Part shown: positions 1-4,585 of the stretch, piece by piece
How positions within the stretch are numbered: the stretch's first letter is position 1
Layout: each line of letters begins with the position of its first letter
DNA from: Dehalococcoidia bacterium
Lineage (GTDB): Bacteria; Chloroflexota; Dehalococcoidia; Dehalococcoidales; UBA1222
Direction of reading: 5' to 3'
Length of the DNA: 6,446 nt
Assembly (NCBI GenBank): GCA_009786345.1
Contig: WQTJ01000089.1
Location: forward strand, 1-6,446
Translations under genes and position numbers: made by a program
The notes under the pieces: generated by a model
Databases searched by the model: none
Seen by the model: the letters and a program-made list of their open reading frames with translations, nothing else
Told to the model about the DNA's origin: nothing

Positions 1-628
1 GAATAAGCTGCTGGTAATAGCCTCCGGCTATGCAGTACAACCAACAATATGGCAAGACAACTGCCAGAAACTACTGCTGGCAGCAGGGGAAATGCACAGC
101 GCCAATCCACTGCAAGCCGGCACGCCGCAGGCCGTCATACAAGAAGCGCTGGGGATACCGCATGAAGCATTCGACGTCTTAGTTCAACAACTTGTCGCTA
201 CGGGCAAATTGATGCGCCAGGATGATATGCTGTTTCTGCCGGGCAACAAGCTTTCCTTGTCACCACAACAAGAATCCATCAAACAGAATATTTTAAACAT
301 GTTCTCCATTCAGGTTGTGGCACCGCCAACACTAGGTGAAATTGGCAAGCAATTGGCAAATAGCTTGCCGGTGGCATATTACCTAATCAAGCAAGGCTTA
401 TTAATAGATTTAGGTGGTGACATAATATTAGAGAAAACGCAATTTGAGCGCATACGCGATGAGGTCATAGCACTGCTCAAACAAAACGGACACATCAGCA
501 TACAGGACATCAATAAACGCTTCGGTTTCAGCCGCAAGTACAGTGTGCCGCTACTGACATATTTGGATCGTTTGGGTATCACCTGCCGCAAAGGTGACAT
601 GCGTGTAGCAGGCAACAAACTTATTTAA
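1..628 (+). CDS. selB: Selenocysteine-specific elongation factor SelB, C-terminal part (5' end outside window)
   Basis: SelB is the EF-Tu-like GTPase that delivers Sec-tRNA to UGA codons. Its C-terminal winged-helix domains bind the SECIS hairpin of selenoprotein mRNAs. The frame is open from position 2 to the TAA at 626-628, giving 208 visible residues, so the internal ATG at 92 is not the start. Before that ATG the reading contains LLLAAGE, followed by HSANPLQAG, a typical SelB winged-helix segment (family: H-x-x-NPL-x-x-G). The last roughly 55 residues hold the most diagnostic motif, FGFSRKYSVPLLTYLDRLG followed by TCRKGDMRV, which is the terminal RNA-binding winged helix. The GTPase domains lie to the left of the window. 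Its presence implies a selenocysteine-decoding organism, but no selA, tRNA-Sec or selenoprotein gene is visible here. No clear terminator follows. Identification is firm from the motif; the gene's full length cannot be judged. Confidence 0.93.
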   Translation, partial: NKLLVIASGYAVQPTIWQDNCQKLLLAAGEMHSANPLQAGTPQAVIQEALGIPHEAFDVLVQQLVATGKLMRQDDMLFLPGNKLSLSPQQESIKQNILNMFSIQVVAPPTLGEIGKQLANSLPVAYYLIKQGLLIDLGGDIILEKTQFERIRDEVIALLKQNGHISIQDINKRFGFSRKYSVPLLTYLDRLGITCRKGDMRVAGNKLI

Positions 629-630
629 CT

Positions 631-699
631 GCCAAATTTAATAGCATTATTTCGCCAAACTTCATAATAAAATCGAGCCAAACTTGATAATTTAACTTT
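631..699. repeat. Three diverged 23-bp tandem repeats just after selB
   Basis: Three units begin with GCCAAA at 631, 654 and 677, exactly 23 bp apart. The shared core is GCCAAA-n-TT-n-ATA (first 13 bases of each unit). Units 2 and 3 match at 14 of their first 15 bases (GCCAAACTT[C/G]ATAAT). The rest of each unit is AT-rich and diverged. A period near two helical turns would place the cores on the same face of the DNA, as in iterons or tandem operator sites, but they could equally be the worn remains of a short tandem duplication. The array starts two bases after the selB stop and ends about 20 bp before the ATPase remnant. The function is unknown. Confidence 0.6.
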
Positions 700-718
700 T
701 ATGGGCTAATTATTTGGG

Positions 719-892
719 GTGTGCAATAAACAAGAGAATGAAGCAGCTACCAACCTCCTTAAATTGGCAGAACGCATAGATACATCAAAATGCGGCGCGT
801 CTGCTTTCCTCGCAATTATCACAGGCGGCAAATATCCCCACAAGCGAGAGGACGGAGTCTTTGTGGTTCCAATTGGTTGCATGGCACCTTAG
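719..892 (+). pseudogene. C-terminal remnant of a DUF4143/AAA-type ATPase
   Basis: A 57-codon reading from GTG 719 to TAG 890-892 (open back to the TAA at 707-709) encodes AATNLLKLAERIDTSK, then FLAIITGGKYPHKREDG, then VFVVPIGC near the end. As I recall them, DUF4143 ATP-binding proteins end with the same order of motifs: a conserved NLL-x-LA-x-(K/R)-(I/V)DT segment, then FL-x-V-(I/V)-T-G, then (Y/K)RxDGVxVVPIG close to the C-terminus. Those proteins are roughly 400 residues, with an N-terminal P-loop ATPase domain, and often occur as mobile or toxin-antitoxin-like accessory genes. Here the Walker motifs and most of the protein are missing, and there is no credible ribosome site before GTG 719, so I call it a gene fragment rather than a working small protein. 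The family assignment is from memory of motifs and has not been searched. Confidence 0.65.
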
Positions 893-971
893 TTACCAAA
901 TCATACCACATCGATTCCATAGAAGAGAATTCCCTTATGCTCCATCCATACTTTTTGCCATAGTGCCAATT
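893..971. other. Intergenic stretch with nothing recognisable
   Basis: Between the ATPase remnant and the efp upstream region I see no open frame with recognisable motifs, no RNA gene and no strong hairpin. Together with 629-892 it makes up the 442-bp gap between selB and efp. Confidence 0.4.
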
Positions 972-1018
972 AATCAAATGTGTTTGTTGATTTTTTAAAA
1001 GAAAGTGTATAGCATAAT
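972..1018 (+). promoter_or_regulatory. Candidate promoter/operator region of efp-epmA-dut
   Basis: Candidate elements are poor and ambiguous. One option is TTGTTG (984-989), 18 bp from TATAGC (1008-1013). Another is TTGATT (987-992), 20 bp from CATAAT (1013-1018). An inverted repeat AATCAA (972-977) - 9 bp - TTGATT (987-992) overlaps both -35 candidates and is followed by further T residues, so it could be an operator or just AT-rich sequence. Some promoter is expected here because the gene upstream is a fragment and the next three genes are packed tightly. Confidence 0.35.
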
Positions 1019-1050
1019 ATCAGCAATAAAAATCTTAGCACACGCATATT

Positions 1051-1056
1051 AGGAGA
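1051..1056 (+). promoter_or_regulatory. Ribosome binding site of efp, unusually far from the start
   Basis: AGGAGA lies 14 bases before the ATG at 1071, longer than the usual 5-10. No nearer purine-rich match is visible. An in-frame TAG at 1050-1052 excludes an upstream start in the same frame, so the ATG at 1071 is retained. Confidence 0.5.
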
Positions 1057-1070
1057 AATACCACCAAGCT

Positions 1071-1637
1071 ATGGAAATTGAAGAAGTCCGCAAAAATACT
1101 AAGCTGATGTACCAAGGCAAACCGTGGAATGTGGATAATGCCGAATTCGTCAAACCTGGCAAAGGGCGTGCAATTTACAGACTGCGCCTTAAAAACTTAC
1201 TCGATGCCAGTACGCTAGACATAACTTTCCATTCCGGCGAAAAAGTGGACGAAGCCAGCATCAGCAATCAGGAAATGCAATATCTCTACAAAGAGGGCGA
1301 CCACTACGTTTTTATGAACACATCCACTTTCGATCAGACCTTCGTCACCGAATCACAAATGGAAGATAAAATCCATTTTCTCAAGGAAGGCATGCTGGTC
1401 AACGTGCAATTATTAGAAGACCGTCCCATCGACATAACTATTCCTGTGTTTGTTGAATTAGCAGTAATTGAAACCGGCACCGCAATAAAAACTGCCACTG
1501 TTACAGCGCAAAATAAGTCGGCCAAACTGGAAACAGGCTACAGCATTGACGTCCCTGCTTTTATCAAAGAAGGCGACATGTTGAAAATAGATACTAGAAC
1601 AGGCGCCTACGTAGAACGACTAACCGCTAAGAAGTAG
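1071..1637 (+). CDS. efp: Elongation factor P
   Basis: EF-P binds ribosomes stalled on polyproline stretches, between the P and E sites, and promotes peptide bond formation. The 188-residue product has the normal family length and three-domain layout: an N-terminal KOW-like domain (about residues 1-64) and two OB-fold domains. The modification loop reads FVKPGKGRA, with the acceptor lysine at residue 31, matching Lys34 of the E. coli protein (FVKPGKGQA). The middle has YLYKEGDHYVFMN, and the C-terminal signature GDMLKIDTRTGAYVERL is intact. A lysine in the loop, with epmA starting three bases after the stop, indicates beta-lysylation rather than rhamnosylation. The ATG at 1071 is the first possible ATG after an in-frame stop. 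It heads the efp-epmA-dut cluster. Confidence 0.97.
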   Translation: MEIEEVRKNTKLMYQGKPWNVDNAEFVKPGKGRAIYRLRLKNLLDASTLDITFHSGEKVDEASISNQEMQYLYKEGDHYVFMNTSTFDQTFVTESQMEDKIHFLKEGMLVNVQLLEDRPIDITIPVFVELAVIETGTAIKTATVTAQNKSAKLETGYSIDVPAFIKEGDMLKIDTRTGAYVERLTAKK

Positions 1638-1640
1638 GAT

Positions 1641-2567
1641 ATGCCCGCTGAACGGGAACGCCTTGCACAGATAAAAACCAACCTTGAGCACCGAGCGCAG
1701 ATTTACGACCTCGTCCGTGAGTTTTTCCGCGGGCGAGGTTTTTTAGAGGTAGAAACTCCGGTGCGAGTTCCGGCTATCGCACCTGAAATAAATATCGCAC
1801 CGCTGCAAAGTGATGGATGGTATCTTATTACATCTCCGGAGTTACACATGAAACGCTTGCTGGCAGCAAGCTACAAACAAATTTTCCAGATTAGTCACTG
1901 TTTTCGCAAACATGAACGCGGAAGGCTACACAATCCAGAATTCAGCTTACTGGAATGGTATCGCACTGATGCCAACTGTACAGACACCATAAGTGACACC
2001 GAGCAATTGGTGAGCACTCTCATCCAAAAACTCCAATCAAGCAACATCTTGCACTACCAAGGGCAATCTATAGACATGCAACTACCATGGCACCGCCTTA
2101 GTATTAAAAATGCTTTCCTCCAAATAGCAGGCTGGAACCCTGTATCCGATTACAACGCTGAACGCTTTGACCACGACATGTCAACACTGATATTGCCGTC
2201 GCTAAATCCAGCACGCCCCACAGTGCTAGTAGAATACCCCGCTGCTGCTGCCTCATTAGCACGCCTTAAAGCAGATGATTTACAGGTTGCAGAACGTGCT
2301 GAAGTGTTTATTGGCGGAATGGAATTAGCCAACGCATATAGTGAATTGGCCGATGCCGCTGAACAGCTACAGCGCTTTATGAAAGAAGCCTCTCAAATTG
2401 AATACACATATGGGATGAAAATGCCAATATCCGGGCCATTTATAGATGCAGTAAGTCACTTACCTGAGTGTAGCGGCATAGCTCTTGGCATGGATCGCTT
2501 GGTAATGCTACTATGCGATGCTGCCAGCATTGATGAAGTTTGCGCTTTTACGGAGGATAACATATGA
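1641..2567 (+). CDS. epmA: EF-P--(R)-beta-lysine ligase EpmA (GenX/PoxA, LysRS paralogue)
   Basis: EpmA is a truncated class II lysyl-tRNA synthetase paralogue that activates (R)-beta-lysine with ATP and joins it to the loop lysine of EF-P. The 308-residue product is close to the E. coli enzyme (325) and lacks the anticodon-binding domain of true LysRS. All three class II motifs are visible: motif 1 in FLEVETP (34-40); motif 2 from FRKHERGRLHNPEF (88-101) through LEWYR (104-108); motif 3 in SGIALGMDRLVML (278-290). Motif 3 keeps Ala in ALG, as in EpmA, where LysRS normally has Gly. Residues SPELHMKRLL and VAERAEVFIGGMELANAY also match the family. The start at 1641 leaves only three bases after efp and has little room for a ribosome site (AGGA at 1636-1639 is too close), so translation is probably coupled to efp. 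The partner mutase EpmB (KamA-like), which makes beta-lysine, is not in the window. Confidence 0.95.
   Translation: MPAERERLAQIKTNLEHRAQIYDLVREFFRGRGFLEVETPVRVPAIAPEINIAPLQSDGWYLITSPELHMKRLLAASYKQIFQISHCFRKHERGRLHNPEFSLLEWYRTDANCTDTISDTEQLVSTLIQKLQSSNILHYQGQSIDMQLPWHRLSIKNAFLQIAGWNPVSDYNAERFDHDMSTLILPSLNPARPTVLVEYPAAAASLARLKADDLQVAERAEVFIGGMELANAYSELADAAEQLQRFMKEASQIEYTYGMKMPISGPFIDAVSHLPECSGIALGMDRLVMLLCDAASIDEVCAFTEDNI
2552..2556 (+). promoter_or_regulatory. Ribosome binding site of dut inside the epmA end
   Basis: GGAGG sits seven bases before the ATG at 2564, within the last codons of epmA. It supports the 4-bp overlapping start (ATGA) and translation of dut from the same mRNA as efp and epmA. 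Confidence 0.8.
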
Positions 2568-3091
2568 GTATTTTATCGCGTGATGACATCCTATCTCTCA
2601 TTAAATGCGACCCGCCATTGGTGGAAAGCTATATAGATTTGGAGTTGCAGCTGCAAACTAACGGTTTTGATTTAAGCCTGCGCAGCATTTCACGATTGAC
2701 ATCTTGCGGACGGCTAGCATTGGATAATAAAAACCGCATTGTTTCAATGCAGCAAAAACTGGATTTCGGGCAGGGTGGCATCATACATTTGGAGTCAGGC
2801 AGCTATAGCATTACCTACAACGAAATAGTGCATTTACCCAAGGACATCACAGCTCTTGGGCTATCACGCTCCAGTCTATTAAGGTGTGGATCCAGTTTGC
2901 ACACGGCAGTATGGGATGCAGGATATTCCGGACGCTCAGAGTCGCTACTAGTAGTTCACAACCCTTTGGGACAGGATTTGGAAAAGGACTCCCGCGTGCT
3001 ACAACTGGTGTTCTCACGACTGACAGGAAAAAGCCCTGGCTATGATGGAACATATCAAGGAGAAAATATTAGAGAACCTTACAAAATGTAG
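2564..3091 (+). CDS. dut: dUTP diphosphatase, archaeal-type member of the Dcd/dUTPase family
   Basis: The protein (175 residues) belongs to the trimeric dCTP deaminase/dUTPase fold. Visible motifs are NGFDLSLR (33-40), LSRSSLLRCG (100-109, phosphate-binding RSSL), HTAVWDAGYSGRSESLLVV (113-131), RVLQLVF (144-150) and YQGEN (164-168). In E. coli Dcd the deaminating Glu lies ten residues after the Asp of DPGWSG; counting from Asp118 here gives Leu128, so the deaminase residue appears absent. Asp118 corresponds to the water-activating Asp of dUTPases, and the GR-x-E plus VVHNP pattern resembles archaeal dUTPases. I therefore favour dUTP to dUMP plus pyrophosphate, which keeps uracil out of DNA and supplies dUMP. 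Automated annotation may instead say dCTP deaminase. Its start overlaps the epmA stop by 4 bp and it ends the operon, converging with the dCMP deaminase gene. Confidence 0.8.
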   Translation: MSILSRDDILSLIKCDPPLVESYIDLELQLQTNGFDLSLRSISRLTSCGRLALDNKNRIVSMQQKLDFGQGGIIHLESGSYSITYNEIVHLPKDITALGLSRSSLLRCGSSLHTAVWDAGYSGRSESLLVVHNPLGQDLEKDSRVLQLVFSRLTGKSPGYDGTYQGENIREPYKM

Positions 3092-3260
3092 TTATCTAAT
3101 TTCTCCATTTATCCGCCAAATCTTTTACTTAAAACGTCCCAAATCGTTGACTTTAGTAATTCTTCCAGTATGATACTAGCCAGCCACTTTACGGCAATGG
3201 GGATATTCTACGGGAACGCTCACACCTAAATATCCGCTTCAAATCATCACACTTCATAAA
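3092..3260. other. Convergent gap between dut and dCMP deaminase genes
   Basis: This 169-bp stretch separates two convergent genes. I see no hairpin with a T-run on either strand and no conserved coding signal. The dut frame stays open for about 40 codons after its TAG, but the reading has no recognisable motif and that length is not unexpected by chance. Confidence 0.4.
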
Positions 3261-3734
3261 TCAGTCAATGAAAATTATTGTATTGGATGGACTGGGCAAT
3301 TGCTCAAACTCTATCCCCGCCTCATGGAATATTTGACGGAAAGAATCATCCGCATAACTGCCAAAACTGACATAACGCTTAATGCAGACATTGGCAAGCA
3401 TTTTTGCGCACAGAACACACGGGGTATGAGTTGCATATATGACAGCCCCCTCCATACTCACTCCATGCAACGCCGCCTGTATTATAACATTTTGTTCTGC
3501 ATGCACAGCACGGCAGATTTCATGGCGCGTCCCAGAAGAAATACGTTGTGCATCGCGCAGGCAGCCCAATGACAAGCAATCCTGCAAACCTGTCGGAGCA
3601 CCATTGTAGCCAGTGGATATAATATGCTTATCTTTTACAGCCACTGCCCCAACATGATGGCGCAAGCAAGTAGAACGCTCCGCCACCACCGCCGCTATTT
3701 TCAGGAAATATTCGTCTGAACGAGGGCGGCTCAT
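3261..3734 (-). CDS. dCMP deaminase (deoxycytidylate deaminase, ComEB family)
   Basis: This zinc enzyme converts dCMP to dUMP, the substrate of thymidylate synthase. The 157-residue protein carries the zinc-dependent deaminase signature: HAE at 78-80 (His ligand and catalytic Glu) and PCVLC with Cys106 and Cys109 as the other ligands. N-terminal to these are SRPRSDEYFLKIA, VGAVAVKD and the substrate-loop segment GYNGAPTGLQDC. The SSGTRHEICRAVHAEQNVI stretch is typical of bacterial dCMP deaminases rather than tRNA or riboflavin deaminases. Its ATG overlaps the TGA of the upstream P-loop gene (ATGA at 3731-3734), which implies one mRNA and translational coupling. Length and motifs are intact. 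The product is shared with the convergent dut gene. Confidence 0.93.
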   Translation of the reverse strand: MSRPRSDEYFLKIAAVVAERSTCLRHHVGAVAVKDKHIISTGYNGAPTGLQDCLSLGCLRDAQRISSGTRHEICRAVHAEQNVIIQAALHGVSMEGAVIYATHTPCVLCAKMLANVCIKRYVSFGSYADDSFRQIFHEAGIEFEQLPSPSNTIIFID

Positions 3735-4282
3735 AATTGTTTCTCAAAAGCAGAAATAGCCTTCAAACTCTCTTTTTCCAGATCTTCAAGTGATCCTTCG
3801 TTTATAATGGTGTAATCAGCCATAGCAATTGGCCCCCCTTTGTTGAGTTTAAGAATTTCGGCAGAGTCACGGGAATAGGCCTCTTCCTTGGTCAGAGGAC
3901 GCACATGTCGCTGTACCAAGCGGGCATAGCGAGTATTAGGCGAAGACCAAACAGCCGCTACGCGAAAGTTATGACCATAGTATTTGCTAAGGAATATGTA
4001 TTCCTCCCAAGAATAAATCCCATCAACTACCACCGAACCAGCTTTAATAGCCGAATCTATTTTAGGAAGATTAAGCATAGCATAGGCTTCCATGCCATAA
4101 CTCTGACGCAAAGACTCCCGCATACGGCGCTCGTTTTCCTCATTCAACGACAGGTTGGCTTTTTTTAGCTCCTCATCAGTCACATCACCAAAGCGAATGC
4201 GCGTATAACCTTTATTTTCTAAAATACAAGAAACTTCCGACTTTCCGGCTCCCGCCATACCAACAATAGCAACTACTAACAT
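3731..4282 (-). CDS. P-loop NTPase, UPF0200/dephospho-CoA kinase-like (possible nucleotide kinase)
   Basis: The 183-residue protein opens with the P-loop GMAGAGKS (8-15), followed by IRFGDVTDEELKK (29-41), RMRESLRQSYGMEAYA (53-68), a Walker B-like VVVDGIYSWEEY (84-95), VAAVWSSPNTRYARL (108-122) and PIAMADYTIINEGSLEDL (151-168). The order and wording resemble archaeal UPF0200 proteins (GDVxREE, lREExGM, VIDGIRS, ALADYxIxNEGSLEEL) and more distantly dephospho-CoA kinase (CoaE). It is shorter than most CoaE proteins, and I would not call it coaE. The 4-bp overlap with dCMP deaminase suggests a role in deoxynucleotide supply, perhaps a (d)NMP kinase or a regulatory NTPase; this is inference. The start is well supported by AAGGAG four bases upstream and a promoter at the expected distance. 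No experimentally defined function is known to me for this family. Confidence 0.8.
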   Translation of the reverse strand: MLVVAIVGMAGAGKSEVSCILENKGYTRIRFGDVTDEELKKANLSLNEENERRMRESLRQSYGMEAYAMLNLPKIDSAIKAGSVVVDGIYSWEEYIFLSKYYGHNFRVAAVWSSPNTRYARLVQRHVRPLTKEEAYSRDSAEILKLNKGGPIAMADYTIINEGSLEDLEKESLKAISAFEKQL

Positions 4283-4286
4283 ATTG

Positions 4287-4292
4287 CTCCTT
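4287..4292 (-). promoter_or_regulatory. Ribosome binding site of the P-loop NTPase gene
   Basis: On the minus strand AAGGAG lies four bases before the ATG at 4282-4280. It fixes the start of the P-loop NTPase. Confidence 0.75.
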
Positions 4293-4315
4293 GAATCAAA
4301 TGGTAACAGACGCTA

Positions 4316-4344
4316 ATTATAAGCAAACAGTAAATAGATAACAA
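4316..4344 (-). promoter_or_regulatory. Sigma70-type promoter of the P-loop NTPase - dCMP deaminase operon
   Basis: On the minus strand a -35 TTGTTA (4344-4339) is separated by exactly 17 bp from a perfect -10 TATAAT (4321-4316). Transcription would start near 4309, leaving a short leader of about 26 bases before the ATG that includes the AAGGAG site. The repeat CAACATAC (4342-4349 and 4361-4368 on the + strand) overlaps the -35 end. Confidence 0.7.
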
Positions 4345-4373
4345 CATACCAGCAAGAAGTCAACATACTGGTT
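4342..4373. repeat. CAACATAC direct repeats and ACCAG/CTGGT inverted repeat upstream of the operon promoter
   Basis: CAACATAC occurs at 4342-4349 and 4361-4368, 19 bp apart. An inverted pair ACCAG (4348-4352) and CTGGT (4369-4373) is interleaved with it. The first copy touches the -35 box of the minus-strand promoter, so the pair could be a regulator site, but short AT-rich repeats like this also occur by chance. Confidence 0.35.
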
Positions 4374-4567
4374 CAGTTTAAGTATATCAATTTCCTAATA
4401 AGTACCAGTCGCTCGCACTGTTAAGTGCAAATATGGCACTGCCAGCGCTTACAACCCATGCCAGAAACATTACGAGGCAATTTGCCAGCCTTTTATTCAC
4501 TCAACGCCCGGGATTCCACATGCAAAAACCAGTTTGGCATTCTAGCGCCCGTAACAAGTTGCCGCTA

Positions 4568-4576
4568 TGCTATAAT
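4568..4576 (+). promoter_or_regulatory. cca: Extended -10 promoter giving a near-leaderless cca transcript
   Basis: TGCTATAAT is a perfect extended -10 (TGn plus TATAAT at 4571-4576). No good -35 lies 16-18 bp upstream, which extended -10 promoters tolerate. The expected transcription start, about 7 bases past the box, falls around 4582-4585, next to the ATG at 4586. No Shine-Dalgarno sequence precedes that ATG, which fits leaderless translation. Confidence 0.55.
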
Positions 4577-4585
4577 GCAACCGGC

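Noticed and set aside
687..713. ATAATT...AATTAT dyad as a selB terminator
   Set aside because: A six-base AT-only stem with a 15-base loop and no following T-run is too weak.
1334..1525. Antisense open frame within efp, and similar ones within selB, epmA, dut and cca
   Set aside because: They are out-of-frame or opposite-strand shadows of clearly conserved genes, with no motif or ribosome site of their own.
3092..3218. In-frame continuation of dut past its TAG for about 40 codons
   Set aside because: The protein already ends after the family's YQGEN motif. The continuation has no conserved motif, and such an open length is compatible with chance.
3300..3572. Open frame of 90 codons on the + strand
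   Set aside because: It lies wholly antisense to the dCMP deaminase gene, whose zinc motifs are intact, and its translation has no recognisable motif.
4415..4428. Hairpin GCACT-GTTA-AGTGC as a terminator or attenuator
   Set aside because: The stem is only 5 bp, there is no T-run on either strand, and it lies in a divergent promoter region.
4433..4585. N-terminal 51-residue extension of the CCA enzyme from the ATG at 4433
   Set aside because: It has no conserved motif, no ribosome site, and overlaps the extended -10 box. The family N-terminus matches a start at 4586.
4401..4585. Possible tRNA or small RNA gene ahead of cca
   Set aside because: No T-loop consensus (GTTCRA) or foldable cloverleaf could be found by eye.
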